Assembly: GCA_039793685.1 (NCBI GenBank) | Contig: JBDRAL010000078.1 | Coordinates: forward strand, 1 to 64,000 | DNA: 64,000 nucleotides | DNA from: JAAFHI01 sp039793685 | GTDB lineage: Bacteria > Acidobacteriota > Blastocatellia > Chloracidobacteriales > Chloracidobacteriaceae | Direction: 5' to 3' | Part shown: positions 32,225 to 41,392 of the stretch, in pieces | Layout: each line of letters starts with the position of its first letter | Numbering within the stretch: the stretch's first letter is position 1 | Notes under the pieces: generated by a model | Database searches by the model: none | Seen by the model: the letters and a program-made list of their open reading frames with translations, nothing else | What the model was told of the DNA's origin: nothing | Program-made: the position numbers and the translations under genes

Positions 32225-33619
32225 ATGTCGCATCGCCCGTTCGCATCCATTGCATGCGTGTTGCTACTCGGCGCCGGTTCGTCCGCGTTTGCCCAACAGC
32301 CGTCCGCCACCCCGCCCTTGATTGCCCTCAACGACGTTTCGGGGGCTGGTGCCTCGACTCAGGGCTTCGATCAGGAAATTCAGGTCATTTCCGCCCGCGC
32401 GGGCGGGATCAATCTCATTCAGGGAACGGTTTCGGTTCTCCGCAAGACGGAGACCAACTGGACGCCCGCCGTCAGCCAGAAACGATTGAAAACCGGCGAC
32501 CGGCTCCGGACGGGAATCGACGGACGCGCCGAAATGCTGCTCAACCCCGGTTCGTATCTGCGGCTCGATCATGAATCGGAAATCGAACTGACCAATCCGA
32601 CGCTCGACCAGTTGGTCGTGACCATCACCCGTGGCACGACGCTGTTCGAGGTCACCGGTGTGAAAGACACCCGGTTGTACATCACGGTTGAAACCCCGCG
32701 GGGTCGCGTACTGATTACGCAGGCCGGGGTGTACCGCATCGGCGTCCGGCCCGACGGCGCGGTTGAGGCGACGGTCCGCAAAGGTGAGCTTCAACTCGCT
32801 TCCGTGACGGGAAAGAAAATCGGCGACGGTCGCGTCGTGATCCTCGACGGAAAGACCGTCAATGTCGCAAAGGTGGACAAGAAGGCTGCCGAGGATGAAT
32901 TCGAAGCGTGGAGTCGCGGGCGGGCTGAAATGCTGGCCCAGGCCAACGAACGGCTGCGGCGGCAGGCCGCGAACGTTCGCAACGCCTTGAATCGCTATCG
33001 GAATGGCGGCGCCTATGGATTCGGGTACGCGCCGTATTTCGGGCTGTGGTTCTTTGATGCCTCCATCGGATGCCACGCCTTTTATCCGTTCTATGGCGGA
33101 TGGAGATCGGGGTACGGCTTTAACTATCCCCAGTGCTACGGATTGCCGTGGCGTGATCTCACCCCGGTCGTCCTGCCGCCGGCGCAGCCGCTTCCCGCGG
33201 GCGCAACTGTCGGCGTGCGCAACACCGGCGGCCAGTCGGGTGGCGGCGTCGGAGTCGGACCGGCATCCGACGGCCCCTTCCTGACCCGTTCGAAATTCCC
33301 CGGCACGACGAATAGCAGTCCGGTGATTCCCGGTGACGGGGCACTGACCCGTCTTCCCGGCCGCACCTTCCCGACGCAGACCGAAGCGGCGCTGATTCGG
33401 GGCGGATACAACAACGGCGGCGGCAATAGTGGTAATGGCGGCGTTTTCGGTGGCCGCAACTCGGATTCCTCGTCTTCCGGTGGCGACCTGTTCCGCGGAA
33501 GTTCGACCCCGTCGGCGGGCGGATACAACCGCGGAGTTGACGCGCCCGCCAAGGCCGACGCGCCAAGGCCGAGCGCCGCGCCCGCCGGACCGGCCCCGAC
33601 GACCATTCCGAAGCAGTAA
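32225..33619 (+). CDS. Secreted FecR-domain protein with Gly-rich tail
   Basis: A 464-aa protein with GGGAGG upstream and a signal peptide (IACVLLLGAGSSAFAQ). FecR-like domain about 60-215: SVLRKTETNWTPAVSQKRLK, LKTGDRLRTGIDGRAEMLLN, SYLRLDHESEIELTN, GRVLITQAGVYRIGVRPDGA. Then a helical stretch, a Tyr/Phe/Gly-rich region (FGYAPYFGLWFF) and a long Gly/Ser/Asn/Pro tail. Not a sigma regulator of the TonB type; an exported surface or matrix protein is more likely. Confidence 0.85.
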   Translation: MSHRPFASIACVLLLGAGSSAFAQQPSATPPLIALNDVSGAGASTQGFDQEIQVISARAGGINLIQGTVSVLRKTETNWTPAVSQKRLKTGDRLRTGIDGRAEMLLNPGSYLRLDHESEIELTNPTLDQLVVTITRGTTLFEVTGVKDTRLYITVETPRGRVLITQAGVYRIGVRPDGAVEATVRKGELQLASVTGKKIGDGRVVILDGKTVNVAKVDKKAAEDEFEAWSRGRAEMLAQANERLRRQAANVRNALNRYRNGGAYGFGYAPYFGLWFFDASIGCHAFYPFYGGWRSGYGFNYPQCYGLPWRDLTPVVLPPAQPLPAGATVGVRNTGGQSGGGVGVGPASDGPFLTRSKFPGTTNSSPVIPGDGALTRLPGRTFPTQTEAALIRGGYNNGGGNSGNGGVFGGRNSDSSSSGGDLFRGSSTPSAGGYNRGVDAPAKADAPRPSAAPAGPAPTTIPKQ

Positions 33620-33644
33620 ATTACGGAAAACGTTTTTCACCATG

Positions 33645-33677
33645 AAAAAAGGACGGCCAGCGATGGTCGTCCTTTTT
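33645..33677. terminator. Bidirectional terminator
   Basis: AAAAAGGACGGCC and GGTCGTCCTTTTT form a 13-bp stem with one G:T-type mismatch, between the convergent FecR and GT39 genes, with A/T runs on both sides. Confidence 0.75.
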
Positions 33678-33696
33678 ACGTCCGGGCGGAAATTTC

Positions 33697-35244
33697 TCAG
33701 ATGTAGTGTTTTTTACCGGCCCAGATTTCCGTGAACGCACGGCGCGGTTTGCGGCAGATGAAAATCGGCAGGTTGTTTTCGAACGGCATGACGTAACGGT
33801 CCGTGAAGGTCGCGGCCAGGGTGACCTCCGCATAGGATTTCAAATGATCCTCGGCCTTTCCTCCGACCATGATCAGCACCTCGCCGCTCGCCGCGCCCGG
33901 CCCCCAAAGGAAGAAGTTGTTGTGCCCGCACAGCACCGGCGGCAGTCCGAAGGGACGTCCGAGAAATTCGAGTGCCCCCGCTTCGCCATAATTCCGGGTC
34001 AGAATCGCGCTCCGCTTTCGGTCTTCCTCGGGCAGCCCGGCATAGACGCCCGCCACCGTCCGGGTGAAGGAATCCCACCCGTGCATGTCGGCGTAGTGCT
34101 GCGGCAAAAGCCCCTTCTCGTGATTTTCGCTTTTCGGCGGCTCGACGCCGAGGCGCTTCGCATAGGTGATGAAGGTTTCGACCGGAAGAATCGGCAACAC
34201 CAGCGGCGAAAGCAGCGCGCCGCCCAGAATCAGTACGATTGCGTAGGCCGGCACCGCCCATTTCAGCTTCGGGCGGTCCAACGCGGTCACGAGCGCGATG
34301 CTGCCGCCCGCCAGCAGAATCGGCAGCGCCGGCGCGATGTAGTACGTCTTGGCTTTCTGGATGAGAAACAGCGCGAGAATCGCGGCGTAAGTCCAGCCGA
34401 GCCAGCGAAACGGCTTTCCGTCCTTCATGAAAAAGTAAAAAACGAACCCGGCGAGCAGCAGCGGCAAAGCGAACGGGTGGCTTTCCGTGAGGACGCCGCC
34501 GAGAAATTCGAGCGGCGACGCGGCGTAGTTCTTGAACTTCCGCGCGTTTGCCATGAATTCGAGCGTCGGCGCTCCGTTTCGGATTTCCCAGACCAGATTG
34601 GGCAGAAAAATCAGTCCGGCGATGACCGCGCCGAGCCAGAACCGCCAGTCGAGCAGGTGCTTGCGCGCGGGCGTCAGGACAAGGCCGACGCCGATGCCGA
34701 ACACCAGAAACACCATCGAATGTTTATTGAGCAGGCCGAAACCGACGATGACCCCGAACAGCGGCCACAATTTCGGACGGTCGTCGCGGACAATCCGTAC
34801 CGTCACCAGAACCGCGCCGAGCCAGAACAGATGCTCGAAAGCGTTCATCGAGAGGAAGTTGTCGATGGCGAGATAAACCGGCGCGACGATGAGCGCGAGG
34901 CAGGCGAGGACCTGCGCGGCGCGTTTCCCGCCCAGATCGCGAACGAGCATTCCGGTCAGAAATACCACCGCCGCGCCCGCCACCGCCGGAAGCAGCCGCA
35001 GTCCCGACAGCGATTCGCCGAACACCATCCGCGCAAATTTCGCGATGAAGGCGATCAGCGGCGGGTGATCGACGTACCCGGCGGCGAGTCGTTCGCCGCA
35101 CGCGAGGTAGTAAAACTCGTCGCGGAAATAGCCGTAGCCGCGATTGGCGAAAAGATGAATCAGAAGCTTGAATCCCGCCAGCAACCCGATGATGGTCAGG
35201 TCGCGGCGGGATTCGTCCGGTGACGCGGCGGATGATTCAGGCAT
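33697..35244 (-). CDS. GT39-type (ArnT/PMT-like) membrane glycosyltransferase
   Basis: A 515-aa polytopic protein. The N-terminal loop contains GYGYFRDEFYYLACGERLAA with the RDE acidic motif of PMT/ArnT enzymes and GYVDHPPLIAFIAK. About 12 helices, then a soluble C-terminal part (ILTRNYGEAGALEFLGRPFG). It would move a lipid-linked sugar to a protein, lipid A or other envelope acceptor in the periplasm. Acceptor unknown. Confidence 0.9.
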   Translation of the reverse strand: MPESSAASPDESRRDLTIIGLLAGFKLLIHLFANRGYGYFRDEFYYLACGERLAAGYVDHPPLIAFIAKFARMVFGESLSGLRLLPAVAGAAVVFLTGMLVRDLGGKRAAQVLACLALIVAPVYLAIDNFLSMNAFEHLFWLGAVLVTVRIVRDDRPKLWPLFGVIVGFGLLNKHSMVFLVFGIGVGLVLTPARKHLLDWRFWLGAVIAGLIFLPNLVWEIRNGAPTLEFMANARKFKNYAASPLEFLGGVLTESHPFALPLLLAGFVFYFFMKDGKPFRWLGWTYAAILALFLIQKAKTYYIAPALPILLAGGSIALVTALDRPKLKWAVPAYAIVLILGGALLSPLVLPILPVETFITYAKRLGVEPPKSENHEKGLLPQHYADMHGWDSFTRTVAGVYAGLPEEDRKRSAILTRNYGEAGALEFLGRPFGLPPVLCGHNNFFLWGPGAASGEVLIMVGGKAEDHLKSYAEVTLAATFTDRYVMPFENNLPIFICRKPRRAFTEIWAGKKHYI

Positions 35245-35307
35245 TGGTCGAAACCGTCTTTCGAAGGATGAAGTTCGACAACGGGCGGGAGTACGACTGA
35301 GTGGAGG

Positions 35308-35700
35308 CTATCGTTCCATCGGCGGATCGGTCTCCTGAATGCCATCGGGTGACTGGTAGTAGTATGGGAAACCCGGATGCTGGAAGCGATCCCCTTCTTC
35401 CAGATCAAATTGGATGTCCTCCGGCCAGATTCCCGTGAGCCGGCGGTAGTAGCTTTCCGTCAACGTTTTGAAGGCACCCCGTTCAACGTTCCCGATAAAG
35501 GCTTCGACCGCTTTCAAGTCAGGGTAGTGAAGCGGCTGCCGGAAGAAACGGATCATTTCCCAAATCGTTTGACGGACATACAGCAAGTCGCGAAGTGGAA
35601 TTTCAACGGTTTGTTCTTCGGGGATGGTTTCAAGACCGAATAACACCTGTTCTTCAATGTCCGTGTATTTGGCACCCTCCGCTCCGGTGTCGGTCGCCAT
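35308..35700 (-). CDS. Hypothetical protein, 130 aa
   Basis: Start at 35700 (MATDTGAEGAKYTD), supported by AAGGAG upstream. Contains RDLLYVRQTIWEMIRFFRQP and KTLTESYYRRLTGIWPEDIQ. Soluble and acidic, and adjacent to the exonuclease gene on the same strand. Unknown family. Confidence 0.6.
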   Translation of the reverse strand: MATDTGAEGAKYTDIEEQVLFGLETIPEEQTVEIPLRDLLYVRQTIWEMIRFFRQPLHYPDLKAVEAFIGNVERGAFKTLTESYYRRLTGIWPEDIQFDLEEGDRFQHPGFPYYYQSPDGIQETDPPMER

Positions 35701-35717
35701 ACGGTTTTCACTCCTTT

Positions 35718-36275
35718 TCAAAGTTCAATCAAACCGGCCTGTTCAAGCTGCGGAAGAATCAGCGTCGCAAGTCTCCCGATGTTGCGGGCGTCATCAACTC
35801 CGCGATGATGCCTGCCTTCGAAATGAAGTCCCGCATGAGCAAGCGCCTCCTTCAAACCTCGGGCGCGCGTGCCGAACACGCGAGAAAATTCCTTTTTCAG
35901 ATTGATGTGGCCGGCGAAGATTTCGGGAAATGCGATGTCGTGTCGGTCGCAATCAACCCGAAACTGGATGACGTCGTAATCGCCCCAGGAACAGAGAACG
36001 AACGGCTCGGTGCCGATCCAGTTCAAAAACGCATCGAAAACCGTTGGGAAGGTATCGGCGCGGTCCACGTCGGATTGTTTTATCGACGTCAGGTCCCGGC
36101 AGAAATCACTGAGAACTGGTTGAAATACCGGACGGACGAATTGACTGAATTCGTCCGTGTCGGGTCCCCAGCCATTGGCCAGATGCACGGCCCCGATTTC
36201 GATGATTTCCTGCTCGTCAGGGTTTCGGGTGTTCGGCCAGCAGGTTGCTTCAAGATCGACAATCACATATCGCAT
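35718..36275 (-). CDS. DEDDh 3'-5' exonuclease (ERI-1/KapD-like)
   Basis: A 185-aa protein with all exonuclease motifs: Exo I VIVDLEATCW, EIGAVHLANGW, Exo II LCSWGDYDV, Exo III HHRGVDDARNIGRLA. This is the ERI-1/KapD-like subgroup of DnaQ fold nucleases, acting on RNA or DNA 3' ends. Likely active. Confidence 0.88.
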   Translation of the reverse strand: MRYVIVDLEATCWPNTRNPDEQEIIEIGAVHLANGWGPDTDEFSQFVRPVFQPVLSDFCRDLTSIKQSDVDRADTFPTVFDAFLNWIGTEPFVLCSWGDYDVIQFRVDCDRHDIAFPEIFAGHINLKKEFSRVFGTRARGLKEALAHAGLHFEGRHHRGVDDARNIGRLATLILPQLEQAGLIEL

Positions 36276-36292
36276 GTCGTCAGGATAGCAGG

Positions 36293-37411
36293 TTACTCCG
36301 TGACGATGACCGCCGTGGTCGTGGTTTCGTCCGAAAGTTTTACTGAAACCTCGGCGGCGGGCGCGATGTGGGCCGAGCGGACAAACCCCAGCGCGACCGT
36401 TTTGCCCGTCAGCGGGTGCCTGACCGCGCTCGTCAGCACGCCGACTTCTTTTTCGTCCTTCACGATTCGCGCACCGGCGGGTGGCGTCGCGTCGGCGAGT
36501 TCCAGTCGGACCAACTTGCGCGCCGTCTGGTCGTGGCCGCGCCAGTGAATCTTGCCGACCGTTTCGTGTCCGACGTAGCAGCCCTTGGTAAAACTCATCG
36601 CCTCGTCCAGTCCGATTTCGGGGGCGAGCGTGTTTTCATCGAAGTCGATCCCGAAGCGCCCGACACCGCGTTCGACGCGGGTGACGTCGAGCGCCTCCCA
36701 GCCGACCGGACGCGCACCCGCGGCTTCGAGCGCTTCCCAGATGTTCACGGCGTCGGCATTCGGAACGGTCAGTTCATAACGCTCCTCGCCCGCCCGCGTG
36801 ACGCGCGCGACGAAAACGTCCGTTCCGGCGATGTTCAACCGGCCGTTCGGGTAGTTGCGGATGTCTTCCGTCCCGGTCGAAACCTTCCCGCTGATCTTTT
36901 CAACCGCCAGGGTGTCCGACCACGCATCGAGGTCGGCGTTCGCGAGACGCGCAAGCGTTGAGCGGGCGTCGGGACCGACCACGCCGATGACCGCGTGCGT
37001 TTTCGTCAGGTCGGCGATTTTGAAATCGCCCGCGTAGGTCAGCGCGAACAGCTTTTTATAAAGCTTTTCGAACGCCGCCCCGTCGGTCGTCAATAAAAAC
37101 GATTCCTCGCGGGCAAACAGCGCGCAATCGGCGATGATCTTCCCCTGGGCGGTCAGGAAAAACGCCGGGACGCCCGTCCCGGCGGCGAGCGACTTGACGT
37201 GGTTGCTCACCATTCCGTTCAAAAACTGGACGCGCTCCTTGCCGGTAATCTCGACGCGACCGTGCGCGCTCAAATCGGCGATGCCGACCGCTTCCCGCGC
37301 CGTCCGGTATTCAGCCGCCGCGTCGCCGTAGTTCAACGGCACCCGCTTCCCGGCGTACTCGCCGAAATTCGCGCCGCGCGCCGTGTGGAGTTCATCGAAC
37401 GGGTGAGTCAT
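36293..37411 (-). CDS. YgfZ/GcvT-fold folate-binding protein
   Basis: A 372-aa protein of the GcvT/YgfZ fold: PLNYGDAAAEYRTAREAVGI, GRVEITGKERVQFLNGMVSN, then the YgfZ signature in TKGCYVGHETVGKIHWRG, where the consensus KGCYxGQE has Gln replaced by His. C-terminal barrel with VGVLTSAVRHPLTGK. YgfZ helps Fe-S cluster enzyme maturation with folate. Aminomethyltransferase is an alternative name but the Cys motif favours YgfZ. Confidence 0.85.
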   Translation of the reverse strand: MTHPFDELHTARGANFGEYAGKRVPLNYGDAAAEYRTAREAVGIADLSAHGRVEITGKERVQFLNGMVSNHVKSLAAGTGVPAFFLTAQGKIIADCALFAREESFLLTTDGAAFEKLYKKLFALTYAGDFKIADLTKTHAVIGVVGPDARSTLARLANADLDAWSDTLAVEKISGKVSTGTEDIRNYPNGRLNIAGTDVFVARVTRAGEERYELTVPNADAVNIWEALEAAGARPVGWEALDVTRVERGVGRFGIDFDENTLAPEIGLDEAMSFTKGCYVGHETVGKIHWRGHDQTARKLVRLELADATPPAGARIVKDEKEVGVLTSAVRHPLTGKTVALGFVRSAHIAPAAEVSVKLSDETTTTAVIVTE

Positions 37412-37433
37412 TGGGGAAACCTCATGGGAAGAA

Positions 37434-37604
37434 AGGGATCAGGGATCAGAAGTCAGGGATCAGTATGAAAAACCGCGACCATCTGTTCAGCTTTTGAACG
37501 GATGATGATATTCGGTGGCTTTCACACAGGAGAAGTCCCCGCGCCGGAAGTTCCCCGACTTCTCCAGCCATCCTGATCCCTGACTCCTGATCCCTGTCCC
37601 TTTT
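37434..37604. repeat. Inverted heptamer array, AGGGATC family
   Basis: AGGGATC AGGGATC AGAAGTC AGGGATC at 37434-37461 faces CTGATCCCTGACTCCTGATC and on at 37573-37604. An inner pair GAGAAGTC/GACTTCTC lies within the loop. It fills the gap between the divergent YgfZ and M28 genes, so their promoters must lie inside or next to it. Confidence 0.75.
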
Positions 37605-37609
37605 CTCCG

Positions 37610-39076
37610 ATGCTCACCCGCTTCCTCTCCGTCGCCCTTCTTCTTGCGTTGCTGGTTTCGATTGCCCTGCCCGTCGGCGCGGTCCAGAAGAAACCGTCGG
37701 CCTTTTCGCCTCAACTGCTCGCCGACCTCGCGCGCCTGCGCGACGCGGCGGTGAAGGACGATTTCGCGTTGAAACAGGTCGCTGCCCTGTCGAACAACAT
37801 CGGCCCGCGCCTGAGTGGATCGGCGCAGGCGGAACAGGCCGTGAAGTACGTCGCGGACACGCTCCGGCAGGAGGGCTGCGAGGTCCGGCTTCAGAAAGTG
37901 ATGGTCCCACGCTGGGTTCGCGGCGTCGAAACCGCCGAACTCGTCGCCTTTCCGGGCCAAGCCCCCGGCACGACGCAGAAGGTGATGGTGACGGCGCTCG
38001 GCGGCAGCGTGGCCACGCCCGCCGAGGGAATTACGGCGGAGGTCGTCGTGGCAAGTAGTTTCGATGACCTCGAAACGCTCGGAAAGTCGAAAATCGAGGG
38101 GAAAATCGTTCTTTTTACCGCCAAGTTCGACGACGCGCTCGCGAAGCAGGGGCAGGCCGACAAGGCGTACGGCCAGGTCACGCCCTTCCGCCGCAACGGC
38201 GCGAGCGCGGCGGCGAAACTCGGCGCGGTCGCGGCCATCAATACGTCGGCGGGCGGCGGCGGAAACCGGCTGCCGCACACTGGCGGAATGGGTTATGCGG
38301 CGGATGTGCCGAAAATTCCGGCGGCGGCCACGACGGACGAAGACACCGATCTGATTTCATATCTCGTGAAGCAGGGAACGGTCCGGATGCACCTCACGCT
38401 CACCCCGAAAACCCTGCCCGACGTTGAAAGTTACAACGTCATCGCCGATTTGAAGGGCAGCGAACATCCCGAGGAAATCGTCATCGTTTCCGGCCACCTC
38501 GATTCGTGGGATTTGGGCACCGGCGCGATTGACGACGCGGCGGGACTCGCAACCGCGATGGGGACGATTCACCTCATTCATCAACTCGGCATCAAGCCGA
38601 AACGGACGATCCGCCTCGTGGCCTGGATGAACGAGGAAAACGGCCTCGCGGGCGGACGCGGCTACGCAAAGGATTTCGAGGCTGAACTCGCGAAGCACGT
38701 CGCGGCCATCGAGGCCGATTCCGGCGGCGGACGCCCCCTCGGCATCCGCGCGCAGGCGACCGACGCCGCCATCGACATGCTCGAACCGCTCTCCACTGTT
38801 TTAAAACCCATCGGCGCGGGCGTGCTCTATCCGACCCGCGAGGCCAACGGCGCGGACCTGCGGCCCATGTCACTCAAGGGCGTACCGACCTTCGCCCCGC
38901 TTCAGGACGTCCGGAGCTATTTCACCTACCACCACACGGCGGCGGACACGTTCGACAAGGTTGTCCCGAAGGACCTCGCCGAATGCACGGCGGCGGTCGC
39001 CGTGCTGGCGCTCGCGCTGGCGAGCCTGCCCGAACCGATTCCGCAAAATCCGACCGCCCAGCCGGAGCGTCCGTAA
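37610..39076 (+). CDS. Secreted M28 zinc peptidase with PA insert
   Basis: A 488-aa protein with a signal peptide (FLSVALLLALLVSIALPVGA). A protease-associated insert lies at about 135-270 (GKIVLFTAKFDDALAKQGQA). M28 metal site: VIVSGHLDSWDLGTGAIDDA, AWMNEENGLAGGRGYAKDF, IEADSGGGR, and YHHTAADTFDKV at the end. Resembles carboxypeptidase Q/aminopeptidase relatives. Periplasmic amino- or carboxypeptidase, apparently active. Confidence 0.92.
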   Translation: MLTRFLSVALLLALLVSIALPVGAVQKKPSAFSPQLLADLARLRDAAVKDDFALKQVAALSNNIGPRLSGSAQAEQAVKYVADTLRQEGCEVRLQKVMVPRWVRGVETAELVAFPGQAPGTTQKVMVTALGGSVATPAEGITAEVVVASSFDDLETLGKSKIEGKIVLFTAKFDDALAKQGQADKAYGQVTPFRRNGASAAAKLGAVAAINTSAGGGGNRLPHTGGMGYAADVPKIPAAATTDEDTDLISYLVKQGTVRMHLTLTPKTLPDVESYNVIADLKGSEHPEEIVIVSGHLDSWDLGTGAIDDAAGLATAMGTIHLIHQLGIKPKRTIRLVAWMNEENGLAGGRGYAKDFEAELAKHVAAIEADSGGGRPLGIRAQATDAAIDMLEPLSTVLKPIGAGVLYPTREANGADLRPMSLKGVPTFAPLQDVRSYFTYHHTAADTFDKVVPKDLAECTAAVAVLALALASLPEPIPQNPTAQPERP

Positions 39077-39543
39077 TGATCGCGTTTCGTGACGCCGTCC
39101 ACGCCGACGCCGGGGAACTCGCGCTTTTGCTCGACCAGCTCGGCTATCCGACCGAACCGGCGGACGTCCCGGCGCGGCTCGACCGTCTTTCGGCGTCGGG
39201 CGGTGTCGGCATTCTCGCGGTTGAAGTTGATGAAAAAAACGGTGTTGAACGCCGTATCGTCGGCTTCGCGGTCCTGAACCGGTTGCAGTTCATGACGCGG
39301 GAACGTCCGGTCGGCTGGCTGTCGTCGTTTGTCGTGCTGGACGGACTGCGGGGGCAGGGAATCGGGGCCTTGCTGCTGGCCGAAGTCGAACGCCGGGCGG
39401 CGGCCTGGGGCTGCGAAAGCGTCGAACTCACGAGCAACGACCGCCGCGAGGGCGCGCACCGGTTCTATATTCAAAACGGGTACGTCAGCAAAAGCCGAAA
39501 ATTCGCGAAAAGCCTGCCGGTGAATGGGGAAACAAATGACTGA
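39076..39543 (+). CDS. GNAT acetyltransferase
   Basis: A 155-aa protein starting in a TAATG overlap with the M28 stop. GNAT elements: IAFRDAVHADAGELALLLDQ, GWLSSFVVLDGLRGQGIGAL (the R-G-x-G-x-A-type acetyl-CoA loop is GLRGQGIGAL) and LTSNDRREGAHRFYIQNGYV. Substrate unknown; translationally coupled to the peptidase. Confidence 0.9.
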   Translation: MIAFRDAVHADAGELALLLDQLGYPTEPADVPARLDRLSASGGVGILAVEVDEKNGVERRIVGFAVLNRLQFMTRERPVGWLSSFVVLDGLRGQGIGALLLAEVERRAAAWGCESVELTSNDRREGAHRFYIQNGYVSKSRKFAKSLPVNGETND

Positions 39544-40159
39544 CTTTCGCCTGATTCTGGTCGATCCGAATCCGGAGCTTTGCGCGGCGTGGCGCAAGGC
39601 GTTCAAAGGGCTGCCGCGTTTCAAGGTCGTCAACGCCCGGTTCGAGACGCTGCCCGAGTTCGACTGTATGGTCAGCGCAGCCAATTCCTTCGGACTGATG
39701 GACGGCGGCGTCGATCTCGCCATTACCTCGTTCTTCGGTGTGGAACTGATGGACCGGGTACAGGCGCGCATCATCGCCGAATTTCGCGGTGAACAGCCCA
39801 TCGGGACCTCGATGATCGTGGAAACGGGCCATCCGAAGCACCCGTTCATTGCCCACACGCCGACAATGCGGATTCCGATGCACATCGCCACGACCGATCA
39901 TGCCTACATCGCAATGTGGGCGATGCTGCTGGCCGTCCATCGGCACAATCTGTCGGGAGAAAAGCCGATTCGGTCGGTGGCCTGTCCCGGACTGGGCACG
40001 GCGACCGGGGCGATGCCCGTGGCCGAGGCCGCGCGGCAGATGGCGCTGGCCTACCGCTGGTTTCTCAATCCGCCCACGGAAATCACCTGGATTTACGCCG
40101 GAGATCGGCAAACCGCCATCGGGCGCGGCGGGGACGTCGTCAAAACGGAACACCGTTAA
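39536..40159 (+). CDS. Macro-domain protein
   Basis: A 207-aa protein overlapping the GNAT gene by 8 nt, with GGGGAAAC upstream. FDCMVSAANSFGLMDGGVDL matches the ADP-ribose-binding loop (xNxANxxxxxGGGVxxAI), and VACPGLGTATGAMPVAEAAR the phosphate-binding loop. It would bind or hydrolyse ADP-ribose derivatives. Unlike classic macro domains the first loop is DGGVD. Confidence 0.85.
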   Translation: MTDFRLILVDPNPELCAAWRKAFKGLPRFKVVNARFETLPEFDCMVSAANSFGLMDGGVDLAITSFFGVELMDRVQARIIAEFRGEQPIGTSMIVETGHPKHPFIAHTPTMRIPMHIATTDHAYIAMWAMLLAVHRHNLSGEKPIRSVACPGLGTATGAMPVAEAARQMALAYRWFLNPPTEITWIYAGDRQTAIGRGGDVVKTEHR

Positions 40160-40188
40160 AAAAGCATCCCGCACGTTCTTGAGCGTCT

Positions 40189-41268
40189 TCACCTTCCAAG
40201 ATTGAATTTGAACGTGATCACCCCGGTGACCTTGACCGGTTCTCCATCCAGCAGGGTGGGTTTGAATTTCCACTTGCGGGCGGCTTCCAGCGCGGCGGCT
40301 GAAATCAGGTCGGCACCGCAGAGCGCTTCCGTCTTTGCGACGTTCCCGGTTTCATCAATCAGAATTTCAACGATGACGATTCCCTGAATCCCCAGTTGTT
40401 TCGCGGCTTGGGGGTATTCCGGGACCGCGCGATTCGTTGCCCTGCCGCGCGTGACCACCGACCCGAGCAACGTGGCCGCAATCCGTTTTTCGTCTTTCGC
40501 GGGCAGGCCGAGCGCGATCCGCTGGCCCCGCTGCATGCGTTCATCAGCGGCTTTGTATTCCGCCGAACCGATTTTGCCGTCCAGTTCGAGGTCCTGCATT
40601 TCCGCGCAGGCGCACCGCTTGAGTGCTTCGCCGTAATCTTTCGAGGTCGCTCCGGTCTTTTTCTCCTGCGCCGCGACGTAGCGCTGGAGGTACGGAATCG
40701 ACTTGCCGGGTTCACCGCGTTTCTGAAGCTGAGCACCCAGCGCCAGAAGTTCCTCAAGCGCTTCGGTATCGTCGCCCGGATGGGCGGTTTCGCGGATGGT
40801 CAGGGCACGTTTGAATGCTTCATCCGCCGTGGGAAACCGCCCTTGGACGAACTGATTCCAGCCATACGAAATGAGGTGCTTGCAGAGGCGGGGATCATTT
40901 TTCCCGAATGCCTTTTCCGAACCGGAAATGGTTTTTCGAAGGACTTTGCCTGCCTCGAAGAATTCTCCGAGCTGGCCGAGGATGACGGCAAGGTTGTATC
41001 CGGCGCTGATCGTCTGCGGCGCGTTTGCGCCGAGCGATTTTTCAAAAAGTTCAAATGCCTTTTGGGCCAATGGACGCGCGCTCTTGAGATCTCCTTTTGA
41101 AAAAAGCGAGACAGCTTCCTTGTTGAGCCTGACGGCTTCGGTGACTTCCGGGGTTTCCGCCGGAGCGCCGTTCTGTGCCCGAACGGGAAGCGTCCCGAAT
41201 GTACTTCCCCAAAGAAAAACCGTGATGAAGGCGCAGGCGACCGAAATCGAGAAGAAACGCGGATTCAT
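40189..41268 (-). CDS. TPR-repeat protein with C-terminal TonB domain
   Basis: A 359-aa protein; start at 41268 supported by GGTGGATATG and a signal segment (FFSISVACAFITVFLWGS). Middle part is tetratricopeptide-like repeats (AVILGQLGEFFEAGKVLRKT, RGEPGKSIPYLQRYVAAQEK). C-terminal residues 290-359 are a TonB_C domain: VPEYPQAAKQLGIQGIVIVE, ILIDETGNVAKTEAL, AARKWKFKPTLLDGEPV. Periplasmic; probably not a true energy transducer because it lacks a proline spacer. Confidence 0.85.
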   Translation of the reverse strand: MNPRFFSISVACAFITVFLWGSTFGTLPVRAQNGAPAETPEVTEAVRLNKEAVSLFSKGDLKSARPLAQKAFELFEKSLGANAPQTISAGYNLAVILGQLGEFFEAGKVLRKTISGSEKAFGKNDPRLCKHLISYGWNQFVQGRFPTADEAFKRALTIRETAHPGDDTEALEELLALGAQLQKRGEPGKSIPYLQRYVAAQEKKTGATSKDYGEALKRCACAEMQDLELDGKIGSAEYKAADERMQRGQRIALGLPAKDEKRIAATLLGSVVTRGRATNRAVPEYPQAAKQLGIQGIVIVEILIDETGNVAKTEALCGADLISAAALEAARKWKFKPTLLDGEPVKVTGVITFKFNLGR

Positions 41269-41392
41269 TTCATATCCACCAGGAGAAAAGTTGAGCGAAA
41301 CGGGGTGAAAGTCACCGACCGGCTTCGGAAGGCGCGCTATGGTAAGCGACTTCCCCCCAACATTGCACGAAAAAAGACGTTTGGTCACACAC

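Noticed and set aside
33706..35223. 505-aa plus-strand frame opposite the GT39 gene
   Set aside because: Antisense shadow of a clearly real membrane glycosyltransferase; composition is Arg/Glu/Gln-rich and unstructured.
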